NCBI GenBank assembly: GCA_012840625.1 | Contig: DUSB01000249.1 | Span: 1 to 6,837 of the forward strand | Source of the DNA: Syntrophomonadaceae bacterium | GTDB lineage: Bacteria > Bacillota > Syntrophomonadia > Syntrophomonadales > Syntrophomonadaceae | DNA: 6,837 nucleotides | Direction: 5' to 3' | In this document: positions 1 through 6,243 of the stretch, piece after piece | Numbering within the stretch: position 1 is the first letter of the stretch | Layout of the letters: every line of letters starts with the position of its first letter | Position numbers and translations under genes: made by a program | The notes under the pieces: generated by a model | Database searches by the model: none | What the model was told of the DNA's origin: nothing | The model's input: the letters and a program-made list of their open reading frames with translations, nothing else

Positions 1-254
1 AAGACCTGGCTTATCATCCACTGGTGGAAGAAATGGTAAGCAGTGAAATTAATGCTGTGAATAGTCAATTAGCTGATTTCGAAACCATTAAACGCTTTAA
101 AATTATCCCTCGTAAGTTTACGGAAGATAGAGACGAATTAACCCCTACCCTTAAAATCAAAAACCGCGTAGTGGTAAAGCACTACCCGGAAGAAGTAGAA
201 AGTCTCTATTCCGAAAAGGTTCAGGACAGCACCCTATCAAGTGCATCTTCTTGA
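1..254 (+). CDS. Long-chain acyl-CoA synthetase (AMP-forming), C-terminal end only
   Basis: This is the last 83 complete codons of an AMP-binding (ANL superfamily) enzyme that enters from the left edge; the reading frame is open from base 3 and ends with TGA at 252-254. Such enzymes activate fatty acids to acyl-CoA through an acyl-adenylate. What is visible is the small mobile C-terminal domain: the segment FKIIPRKFTEDRDELTPTLK followed by IKNRVVVKHY matches the end of the FAA1-type (COG1022) ligases. The LTPTLKIK stretch carries the conserved lysine of the A10 motif needed for adenylation (codons near 153-161). The usual tail with a Y..EVE.LY pattern follows, then a short low-complexity Ser-rich end. 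It is the only + strand gene and converges on thi4. Substrate chain length cannot be judged from this fragment. Confidence 0.85.
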   Translation, partial: DLAYHPLVEEMVSSEINAVNSQLADFETIKRFKIIPRKFTEDRDELTPTLKIKNRVVVKHYPEEVESLYSEKVQDSTLSSASS

Positions 255-315
255 TAATAAATAGCTTCCTTTTGTAGTAATTAAGCAGGCTCAAAGCCCA
301 AGCCTTCTCGCTAAC

Positions 316-362
316 AGAGTCCGCCTGATCCCATCCCTGCAGAAAATGATCAGGAGGACTCT
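316..362. terminator. Imperfect hairpin between convergent genes, possible bidirectional terminator
   Basis: Arms 316-330 (AGAGTCCGCCTGATC) and 348-362 (GATCAGGAGGACTCT) pair over 15 positions with a single mismatch, around a 17-nt loop. It lies 61 nt after the acyl-CoA synthetase stop and 26 nt beyond the thi4 stop on the opposite strand, the place expected for a shared terminator. Neither side has a proper T-run: + reads TTAGCTCT after the stem and - reads GTTAGCG. Intrinsic termination is therefore not certain, and it may instead be an mRNA 3'-end stabilising stem. Confidence 0.5.
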
Positions 363-388
363 TTAGCTCTACACAAACGGTTCTTATT

Positions 389-1174
389 CTAAGCCTGATT
401 CTGAATTTTTTCTGCCAACTCCTGCGCTACCTTTTTCCCTGAAAGAAGCATCCCTCCAAAGATTGGGCCCATTCGATAGCCGCCAAAAGCACCAGTAGCA
501 GCCATGCCTGCTACATAGAGACCCGGATAGACTTCTCTGGTATTCTGTAAAACGGCCTGCTCCCCTGCATCGGCCCACATCGACTTTTCCCCTTCAATCT
601 TTCCACTATCTGTAAACAGCTTTGTTTGCAGTTGATTTTGCACGATATGTACCACTTCACAATCATGACCAGTACAATCTACCACATATATACATTCCAT
701 GGTCAGCGGATCAATATGCAAGCCAGCCATCTCAACTGGGCTCCAGTTCAATACCAGCCCCCCTACACGCTCCTGCCTGACCATAACATCCTCTATCGTA
801 ATCAGATTGAAAATTTTGGCACCTGCTTTAATAGCCTGTAAGGTAAGCGCGGCCACCGCTTCAATCGAATCAGCGGTGTAATATCCTTCCTGGAATGGTT
901 TATAGTTGATACCAAGATCGTCAAAAATCTGTTTACCCTCTTCCTGAACCACGATCTGGTTAAACATCATGCCTCCACCCCACATCCCACCACCTACACT
1001 TAGACGGCGTTCAAATACCGCGGTTTTGATGCCAGCCTGACCCAGATAATAGGCAGCTGCTAGCCCTGCAGGACCGGCACCAACAATGGCTACATCAGTT
1101 TTAAGGTAGGATATCAAATCTTCAAAATAACGCTCTATGATCGCTTTAGAAATTACGGTTTCATCCAGCTGCAC
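389..1174 (-). CDS. thi4: Thi4-family thiazole synthase, sulfide-dependent (His) type
   Basis: The gene encodes a 261-residue protein of the Thi4 family, which builds the ADP-thiazole precursor of thiamine from NAD and glycine. Seen: a dinucleotide-binding VGAGPAG at residues 31-37, an acidic end of the second strand (AVFERR), the glycine-rich GGGMWGGGMMFNQ at 61-73, and a C-terminal FAD/NAD-type signature GLYVAGMAATGAFGG. Eukaryotic Thi4 has a sacrificial cysteine before the DP motif; here that position is His153 in GLHIDPLT, as in methanogen enzymes that use free sulfide catalytically. This fits an anaerobic, sulfide-exposed host. Length matches archaeal and bacterial homologues. The start is GTG at 1172-1174, with AAAGGGG at 1182-1188 seven bases upstream; no other start in this frame precedes the stop at 1202-1204. 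It is the last gene of the - strand block. Archaeal homologues are often mislabelled ribulose-1,5-bisphosphate synthetase. Confidence 0.93.
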   Translation of the reverse strand: MQLDETVISKAIIERYFEDLISYLKTDVAIVGAGPAGLAAAYYLGQAGIKTAVFERRLSVGGGMWGGGMMFNQIVVQEEGKQIFDDLGINYKPFQEGYYTADSIEAVAALTLQAIKAGAKIFNLITIEDVMVRQERVGGLVLNWSPVEMAGLHIDPLTMECIYVVDCTGHDCEVVHIVQNQLQTKLFTDSGKIEGEKSMWADAGEQAVLQNTREVYPGLYVAGMAATGAFGGYRMGPIFGGMLLSGKKVAQELAEKIQNQA

Positions 1175-1221
1175 ACTATAACCCCTTTCATAATCTCTTA
1201 ATTATTATTAAACGAAGCACT

Positions 1222-1251
1222 CTTATAGAATGAACTTCATTTGTTCTTTAA
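1222..1251 (-). promoter_or_regulatory. Possible thi4 promoter with a palindrome in the spacer
   Basis: On the - strand a TATAAG hexamer (1222-1227) resembles a -10 box and TTAAAG (1246-1251) a weak -35 box, separated by 18 nt. The spacer contains the perfect odd palindrome AATGAAGTTCATT (1229-1241), a reasonable size and place for a repressor operator. The -35 match is poor and the site is inferred from pattern alone. Confidence 0.3.
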
Positions 1252-1277
1252 GGCTATGACTTGAAAAGCAGGCACTC

Positions 1278-1440
1278 CCTATTTCCCGGAACAGATACAC
1301 CTCCTGTTATATAGGCTTTGCTCCTGGCGTTTTGACCCTCCAGAGGTTAAAGGCACCAGATTATCTCCCGGCGAATAAGCAGTCCATACTATGGGAATAG
1401 CGAGGTAACTGCCAATATAGCCCCTATCCGCACCTATAGT
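1278..1440 (-). other. Stretch with hairpin potential between glmS and thi4, no recognised RNA family
   Basis: The 281-nt gap holds no credible gene. Read on the - strand, three successive imperfect stem-loops can be drawn. The first pairs ACTATAGG (1433-1440) with CCCATAGT (1388-1395), with ATAG/CTAT inside. The second (1322-1360) pairs TCTGGTG with CGCCAGGA and, further in, TTTAACC with GGTCAAA around a 7-nt loop. The third pairs CCTAT with ATAGG and AACAG (1304-1308) with CTGTT (1290-1294), placing an orphan Shine-Dalgarno-like AGGAGGTG in the loop. It could be the glmS 3' untranslated region, a thi4 leader, or chance structure. The CTGAGA and GAACCTGAT signatures of a TPP riboswitch are absent. 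Confidence 0.35.
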
Positions 1441-1455
1441 TTTATTACCTCTTTC

Positions 1456-2580
1456 CTACTCAATCATTACGCTTTTACTTAAATTACGTGGTTGATCAAC
1501 ATCGTTGCCCCGTAGTACAGCTACATAATAAGCAAAAAGCTGTAAAGGTACTACTGCAGCAACAGGTGCAACAACAGGGTGTATATCCGGTATGAGTATG
1601 AGCTCATCACAGTTTTGACAGAGCATTTGCAAATTCTCTTTACAAACAGCGAAGACTGTACCGCCTCGCGATTTAATTTCATTGATATTTACCATAGCTT
1701 TTTCAGCTAAATGATCCTGGGTAATGACTGTTATAACCGGTACTCCATCCGTAATCAAAGCAATGGGACCATGTTTTAACTCCCCCGTAGCATAGGCTTC
1801 AGAATGAATGTAAGAAGTCTCTTTTAACTTTAGAGCCCCTTCCATGGCTACCGCACAGTCAAAACCCCGTCCCAGGAAAAAGGCATTCTGTACATGGGTA
1901 AAACGCTCTGCCAGCTGTTTTATCTTCTCTTCCTGAAGGAAAATAGTATCTATATGGGTATCGATTCTGTTTAGTTCGTTACCTATCTTTTTGAGCTCTT
2001 CTTCCTCCATGGTGCCCCGCTGACGAGCCAAATACAGAGCTAATTGGTACATAATAAGCAGTTGACTGGTATAGGCCTTGGTAGAGGCAATCGAAATTTC
2101 CGGACCAGCATGGGTATAAATTACTTTATCAGCCTCCAAGGCTATGGAACTGCCGACTACATTGGTAACTGCCAGCACTTTGGTGCCATGTTTTTTCGCT
2201 TCCCGTAAAGCTACCAGTGTATCAGCGGTCTCACCTGACTGGCTGATAACAATCATTAATTCGTCTTTTCCCCAGGGAATATCACGGTAACCAAATTCAG
2301 AAGCAATATCACTTTCCACCGGGATGCGAGCCAGCTTTTCAATAGCAGCACGCCCTACTAAACCAGCATGGTACGCAGTACCACATCCCACCATATAGAT
2401 TTTATTTATCCCTGTTAAAAGTTCATCTATTTCTAAAGCCGATAAATCCACCAAACCATCCTGGATACGCCCTTCTAATTCACGACGTACTGTTAACGGC
2501 TGCTCATGTATTTCCTTAAGCATAAAATGCGCGTATCCTTCCTTTACAGGAGCTACGTAATCTGTTTGCCGTATAGCCAT
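1456..2580 (-). CDS. glmS: GlmS isomerase domain only; glutaminase domain absent
   Basis: GlmS normally makes glucosamine-6-phosphate from fructose-6-phosphate and glutamine, using an N-terminal glutaminase (Cys1, about 240 residues) and a C-terminal isomerase of two SIS domains. This 374-residue protein is only the latter. It begins in the interdomain linker (KEGYAHFMLKEI) and aligns to E. coli GlmS from about residue 235 with a constant offset of 234. Kept residues are CGT 66-68 (E. coli Cys300), SQSGET 113-118, STK 166-168, Lys251, Glu254, His270 (Lys485, Glu488, His504) and the Schiff-base Lys369 (Lys603) in the tail PRNLSKSVMIE. An in-frame TAA directly precedes the ATG, and GAGGGG lies 10 nt upstream. 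The gap to glmM holds only the ribozyme and a spacer, so no glutaminase fits. Family membership is certain. Activity is inferred: ammonia-dependent synthesis, partnership with a separate amidotransferase, or plain hexose-phosphate isomerisation. A natural deletion or misassembly remains possible. Confidence 0.93.
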   Translation of the reverse strand: MAIRQTDYVAPVKEGYAHFMLKEIHEQPLTVRRELEGRIQDGLVDLSALEIDELLTGINKIYMVGCGTAYHAGLVGRAAIEKLARIPVESDIASEFGYRDIPWGKDELMIVISQSGETADTLVALREAKKHGTKVLAVTNVVGSSIALEADKVIYTHAGPEISIASTKAYTSQLLIMYQLALYLARQRGTMEEEELKKIGNELNRIDTHIDTIFLQEEKIKQLAERFTHVQNAFFLGRGFDCAVAMEGALKLKETSYIHSEAYATGELKHGPIALITDGVPVITVITQDHLAEKAMVNINEIKSRGGTVFAVCKENLQMLCQNCDELILIPDIHPVVAPVAAVVPLQLFAYYVAVLRGNDVDQPRNLSKSVMIE

Positions 2581-2590
2581 TTACTGTTTT

Positions 2591-2596
2591 CCCCTC
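2591..2596 (-). promoter_or_regulatory. Ribosome binding site fixing the short glmS start
   Basis: GAGGGG on the - strand sits 10 nt before the ATG at 2578-2580, and the codon immediately before that ATG is TAA (2581-2583). Together these show that translation of the domain-lacking glmS starts here and is not an internal start of a longer reading frame. The spacing is slightly long but similar to other starts in this block. Confidence 0.7.
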
Positions 2597-2675
2597 TCTC
2601 AATATAGATAGCGTATAGTGTTATTCTTATATATTTCACGATGGTACAAATTCTTTCTTTTTTAAATATCCACGC

Positions 2676-2838
2676 ATGCTGCTTTTTTGTCCCGGGTATT
2701 GCTACCCGAATTTGTAAGCACATTATCGATGGTGGTGCACCGGAGGGTATCCGCCGAATTTTCGATAAAACCCTCTCCTCGTCACCCGGTAATATAAATA
2801 ATACAATTGTTTTCCCCATTTATACCGGGTCAGGCGCT
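2676..2838 (-). ncRNA. glmS ribozyme (glucosamine-6-phosphate-activated self-cleaving riboswitch)
   Basis: The RNA cleaves itself when glucosamine-6-phosphate binds, which lowers glmS expression. On the - strand the cleavage sequence A|GCGCCTG places the cut between 2838 and 2837. P1 pairs ACCCGGTA (2823-2830) with TACCGGGT (2784-2791). The conserved core follows: GACGAGG (2777-2783), then TTATCGA and TTCGGCGGAT, with P3 closed by GAGGG/CCCTC. A small hairpin CGGTG/CATCG comes next. P4 pairs ATGTGCTT (2716-2723) with AAGCAGCAT (2676-2684) with one bulged G, and encloses the perfect P4.1 hairpin CGGGTA-GCAA-TACCCG (2693-2708) with a GNRA loop. Compared from memory with the B. subtilis and Thermoanaerobacter examples the core looks intact. 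It starts 24 nt after the glmM stop and ends 95 nt before glmS. Any - strand open frames across it are spurious. Confidence 0.95.
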
Positions 2839-2862
2839 TGGGCCCGCTCAAGGGGCTTCTAA

Positions 2863-4218
2863 CTAAGATGTCTGCACTTGTTCGATGGCACTGCAAATTT
2901 CTCCTACCACCTCCTCTAAAATATGATGCTCCGGTCCTTGAGCCATGATTCGCAACAGAGGTTCGGTTCCAGAAGGACGAACGACCAGTTTTCCCCACTC
3001 GCCAAGACGTTCCTCTGCCGCCTGTATAGCTTCCAGTACCAGGCTATGTGCAAGAACTGACTCCTTTTCATCTATGCGAACATTAACCAGAATCTGAGGA
3101 AATTTTTCCATTTCCTGACTCAGTTCTGAAAGAGCGAGTCCGGTTCTTTGCATCACTTCAACTAATTTTAATGAGCTTAACAAACCATCGCCGGTGGTCG
3201 CATATTCACGAAAAATAATATGCCCGGATTGTTCGCCGCCTAATAAAGCACCTGTTTCCATCATCTTTTCCAGTACATAGCGGTCACCGACTTTACAGTA
3301 ATGAATCGGGACATTTTCTCTGCGCAGGGCAATATCAAGACCTATATTGCTCATAACTGTAGCTACAATTCCTGCTTGGTTCATACGGCCCTGGCGCTGC
3401 ATATCCAGAGCACAGATGGCCATGATATAATCCCCATCCAGTTCATTGCCACGCTCATCAACTGCAATACAGCGATCTGCATCTCCATCATAAGCGATGC
3501 CCAGGTCTGCCTTATATTCAATGACGGCCCGTTTTAAGCCTTCAGTATAGGTTGACCCACAGCGATCATTTATATTAATACCATTGGGCTGATCATTAAT
3601 AGGAACGATACGTGCTCCCAGACGTCTCCACAAACGCGGTGCAGCCTGGTAAGAGGCTCCATTAGCGCAGTCTACCACAATGGTCAAATTAGATAAATCA
3701 CTTTTTTCCCCATAACAATTTTCTATAAAACTAATGTAGCGGTTCAAGGCCTCTTCTACATGATAGACACGCCCTACCTCATCGCCCTGGGGGCGGGGAA
3801 GATCCTGGGTCCCTTTCAGAACCAGTTTTTCAATCTCATCTTCGATCTCATCCGGCAGTTTGTAGCCATTAGAGCCAAAGAATTTTATGCCATTATCTTG
3901 TACAGGGTTATGTGAGGCAGAGATAACAATTCCACAGGAAGCCTGATACTGCTGAGTTAAATAAGCCACTGCTGGTGTCGGTATAATCCCCAGGGTTAAT
4001 ACATCTGCACCGGTAGCACAGATCCCTGCTATCAAAGCAGCTTCCAGCATATCACCGGATACCCGGGTATCTCTTCCTACCATAATGCGCGGCCGGCTCT
4101 CTCCCTGCTGTCGTGCCAGGACAAAACTGCCAGCACGTCCCAGGTCAAAGGCCATTTCAGGAGTTAACTCAATATTGGCAATCCCCCTGACTCCATCGGT
4201 TCCAAACAATGCTCCCAC
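2863..4218 (-). CDS. glmM: Phosphoglucosamine mutase
   Basis: GlmM converts glucosamine-6-phosphate to glucosamine-1-phosphate in the cytoplasm, on the way to UDP-GlcNAc and peptidoglycan; in studied Firmicutes it also binds and inhibits CdaA. The protein has 451 residues, the family's usual length. It opens with GALFGTDGVRG. The phosphoserine loop ISASHNP puts the catalytic serine at residue 102, the metal-binding loop DGDADR is at 244-249, the sugar-binding GEQSGH at 328-333, and the phosphate-binding RPSGTEP at 414-420. I chose the GTG at 4216-4218 because GGAGG (4227-4231) is 8 nt upstream and homologues begin at this point. In-frame ATGs at 4224 and 4233 lie too close to, or upstream of, that site. 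It ends with TAG 24 nt before the ribozyme, so glmM and glmS are probably cotranscribed. All catalytic motifs are present. Confidence 0.96.
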   Translation of the reverse strand: MGALFGTDGVRGIANIELTPEMAFDLGRAGSFVLARQQGESRPRIMVGRDTRVSGDMLEAALIAGICATGADVLTLGIIPTPAVAYLTQQYQASCGIVISASHNPVQDNGIKFFGSNGYKLPDEIEDEIEKLVLKGTQDLPRPQGDEVGRVYHVEEALNRYISFIENCYGEKSDLSNLTIVVDCANGASYQAAPRLWRRLGARIVPINDQPNGININDRCGSTYTEGLKRAVIEYKADLGIAYDGDADRCIAVDERGNELDGDYIMAICALDMQRQGRMNQAGIVATVMSNIGLDIALRRENVPIHYCKVGDRYVLEKMMETGALLGGEQSGHIIFREYATTGDGLLSSLKLVEVMQRTGLALSELSQEMEKFPQILVNVRIDEKESVLAHSLVLEAIQAAEERLGEWGKLVVRPSGTEPLLRIMAQGPEHHILEEVVGEICSAIEQVQTS

Positions 4219-4226
4219 ATTCATAA

Positions 4227-4231
4227 CCTCC
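4227..4231 (-). promoter_or_regulatory. Ribosome binding site deciding the glmM GTG start
   Basis: GGAGG overlaps the upstream in-frame ATG (4231-4233) and lies only 2 nt from the ATG at 4222-4224, but is 8 nt from the GTG at 4216-4218. Spacing therefore favours the GTG, which also gives the standard N-terminus of the family. Confidence 0.65.
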
Positions 4232-4469
4232 ATACACTTAAACTCTCTTATTCAGATAAATGCCGCTGCCTGATAACTGCTAATTATTAGTTTAACCAAT
4301 CCAGTAAGATTCTTTTACATCATCTCTTATGTCAAGTAGATCTCCTTAACGATAGTACCATAAGCAGGTCGCTATTTCTTCTTTGTTATTAATTATTATG
4401 CTTTTTTGACACCTTTTGTTCACTCACAGAAAGGTAGCCAGACCGAATTGTTCCGTTCGATGCAGTCGT

Positions 4470-5402
4470 TTATTCCTGTACTTCATTGTGGCCACTTTGC
4501 TCAAATCTAATCTGTACGCTTACCTGTGATGTACTAGCAGTCAGCCCGGCTGGAATATTAAGATGAACTAGCTGCACCATTTGGCCGCTGGCTCCATCAA
4601 TATTTATCGCCTGGGTAGAAATTTCGGTCACTGCATTGAGCTGCGATGGTTTACCCCGAAGCACTACTTCAGCGGGATCGACGATTACTTCTGAAACCAC
4701 AAATCCCGGCGCCGGATTGCCCAGCAGCTGAGGGTTAACCTTTACGCTTTTCACCGCTAATTCTTTACTAAGTACTACATAAACATCCACTGTCTGGGGA
4801 ACGATTTGCAGTCCAGCAGTAATAGGCTTTCCTCGCGCATCACGAGCCTGCAGGGCTACCTTCATCGCCGCTACATCGCGCACCTCACCCAGATCAATAA
4901 CAGCGATGACGGCTGCTACCCTGGCTACCAGATCCCGGTCACCTTTTACAATGCATTTTTCTGGATAGATGCTGATTTCACTAACCCTCAATCCCGCCGG
5001 GGGATTCTGCCTGATTTCTTGTTGAATATTGACCGTTTTTTCCTTAACGCTATCCAAAGTAACTTCTACCTTATCCGGTTCAACCGAGGTAAACATGGCT
5101 CCTTTTACAGGTTCAACCTGTACCGGAACAGTATGGGTTCCCTTTTCATAACCAGCCAAGTCTACATAAGCCACAATATTGCTGCTGTCAGTATAGGCAC
5201 CCCACAGCTTTACTGAAACCTTTTCCGGTCCGGTTACAGTAAGATCTTCACCCAGGTTTCTATACTCTAAAGATGTCTCCACCACATTTTTGGTTGCTCC
5301 CTGCCCTCCCAGGTTTACTACATAAATCCAGAGAAGAATGGCCAGGATCACAGAAAGAATTTTAAGTCCGGTTTTATTCTCCTTCTGCTCTTTTTCGACC
5401 AT
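4470..5402 (-). CDS. cdaR: CdaR, YbbR-domain regulator of the diadenylate cyclase
   Basis: CdaR is a membrane-anchored protein that partners with CdaA and tunes cyclic di-AMP synthesis. The 310 residues show a basic and polar N-terminus (VEKEQKENK), one membrane segment at about 13-30 (LKILSVILAILLWIYVVN), and an extracytoplasmic part of three YbbR-like beta-rich repeats at roughly 43-117, 122-211 and 216-300. Repeats 2 and 3 share a PPAGLRVSE / PAPGFVVSE turn followed by a P.....V.G stretch. B. subtilis CdaR, by contrast, is longer with four repeats. The ATG at 5402 follows GGAGGTG with 8 nt spacing; an upstream in-frame GTG at 5432 would place the ribosome binding site inside the gene. Its first 29 nt overlap the end of cdaA, which suggests translational coupling. 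A 251-nt gap to glmM follows. Confidence 0.92.
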   Translation of the reverse strand: MVEKEQKENKTGLKILSVILAILLWIYVVNLGGQGATKNVVETSLEYRNLGEDLTVTGPEKVSVKLWGAYTDSSNIVAYVDLAGYEKGTHTVPVQVEPVKGAMFTSVEPDKVEVTLDSVKEKTVNIQQEIRQNPPAGLRVSEISIYPEKCIVKGDRDLVARVAAVIAVIDLGEVRDVAAMKVALQARDARGKPITAGLQIVPQTVDVYVVLSKELAVKSVKVNPQLLGNPAPGFVVSEVIVDPAEVVLRGKPSQLNAVTEISTQAINIDGASGQMVQLVHLNIPAGLTASTSQVSVQIRFEQSGHNEVQE

Positions 5403-6243
5403 CGCTGGTCCACCTCCTCCAAAAGGAATCACGTTTCACCTTGCTGAGCAACTCTTTTTCCAGCAATTCCTGCAAACTTTGCGCATCCAGATAGCGTGTT
5501 AATTTTCCTCCGTTTGCCAGCGATACTCCGCCATCTTCTTCTGAGACAATAACCGCCAGCGCATCTGAAAGCTCTGTAATACCCAGGCCAGCTCTATGCC
5601 TAGTTCCCAGTTCAGGATGAAGATAGGGATTAACACTCAGCGGCAAAAAGCAGGCGGCTTTTTTTATACGCCCATCCTTAATAATAACGGCTCCATCATG
5701 AAGCGGGGTATTGGGAATAAAAATATTAATCAGTAAACCAGAGGAAACCAAGGAATCCAGCATAATTCCTGTTTCTGTATAATCGTTAATTCCTGTTTCC
5801 CTTACCAGAACAATAAGGGCACCGGTCCTGGTCCGGGATAGGACACTTACTGCATCACATATTTCCTGAATAATATTTTCATAGGCCTCTCGTTCCTGCA
5901 GGTTGGCTGAGCGGGCAAAAAAACTACCGGTACCGATTCTTTCCAGAAAACGCCTCAATTCTGGCTGGAAGACAATAGGAAGGGTAATAGCAAAAACAAT
6001 CCACAGTTTATCCAATAACCAATTTACCATATCCAGGCGTAGATAACTTGCTACCACAGCAAAAGCCAGCAGAATAAACAAACCTTTCAGCAGTTGTTCG
6101 GCACGGCTTCCTTTAATTAAACTCAGAAGGCGATAAAAAACATAAGAGACTATACTGATATCTAAAATAGCCCGAAAAATATTCCATGGGCTGGCCATAA
6201 CCCCAGATAAAAAACTCCAATCCAATAACATTCCCCCCTGCAT
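5374..6243 (-). CDS. cdaA: Diadenylate cyclase CdaA (DAC domain)
   Basis: CdaA condenses two ATP into cyclic di-AMP, the messenger controlling potassium, osmotic and cell-wall homeostasis. From the ATG at 6243 the protein has 289 residues (family about 270-280). Three membrane segments lie at about 24-43, 50-68 and 78-95. They are followed by a linker helix and the cytosolic DAC domain with the catalytic LHDGAVII (DGA at 183-185) and the ATP-binding GTRHRAGLGITE (RHR at 215-217). The tail is basic (FWRRWTSDGRKRAEG). The start is uncertain. The frame runs back to a TTG at 6303 without a ribosome binding site. The ATG at 6243 has only a weak AGG upstream. The ATG at 6231 is one base after a GGGGGG run, while a TTG at 6225 is an ideal 7 nt from that run. 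All choices leave the membrane segments and catalytic domain intact. It overlaps cdaR by 29 nt. Confidence 0.94.
   Translation of the reverse strand: MQGGMLLDWSFLSGVMASPWNIFRAILDISIVSYVFYRLLSLIKGSRAEQLLKGLFILLAFAVVASYLRLDMVNWLLDKLWIVFAITLPIVFQPELRRFLERIGTGSFFARSANLQEREAYENIIQEICDAVSVLSRTRTGALIVLVRETGINDYTETGIMLDSLVSSGLLINIFIPNTPLHDGAVIIKDGRIKKAACFLPLSVNPYLHPELGTRHRAGLGITELSDALAVIVSEEDGGVSLANGGKLTRYLDAQSLQELLEKELLSKVKRDSFWRRWTSDGRKRAEGE
5411..5420 (-). promoter_or_regulatory. Ribosome binding site of cdaR inside the cdaA 3' end
   Basis: GGAGGAGGTG on the - strand, within the last codons of cdaA, ends 8 nt before the cdaR ATG. It fixes the cdaR start at 5402 and makes coupled translation of the two genes likely. 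Confidence 0.7.

Noticed and set aside
384..578. Second - strand frame within the 3' end of thi4
   Set aside because: It is an alternative-frame reading of the conserved thi4 C-terminus with no features of its own.
626..881. Open frames on the + strand opposite thi4
   Set aside because: They are antisense to a well-conserved gene and have no ribosome binding site or domain; likewise the frames at 3301-3537 (opposite glmM) and 4806-5216 (opposite cdaR).
1175..1455. TPP riboswitch upstream of thi4
   Set aside because: Neither strand contains the CTGAGA and GAACCTGAT/GCG-AGGGA signature blocks; T-box (GGTACCGCG-type) and cobalamin signatures are also missing.
1279..1455. In-frame continuation of glmS past its TAG stop, about 58 codons
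   Set aside because: GlmS already ends in the canonical PRNL-KSV-(I/V)E tail. The extension has no ATG start, no ribosome binding site and no recognisable similarity, and an open stretch this short is not rare by chance.
2581..2675. Separate promoter for glmS between the ribozyme and the start codon
   Set aside because: TATAAG (2626-2631) looks like a -10 box but no -35 box lies at proper spacing (TTGTAC is only 12 nt away).
2553..2998. Overlapping open frames on the - strand between glmM and glmS as coding, possibly a glutaminase remnant
   Set aside because: Their translations show no Cys1 glutaminase motifs (no CGI-G start, no conserved amidotransferase blocks); they run through the ribozyme and the end of glmM in another frame.
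4411..4435. ACCTTT/AAAGGT stem as terminator after cdaR
   Set aside because: Only six AT-rich pairs with a 13-nt loop and no T-run on either strand; too weak to call.
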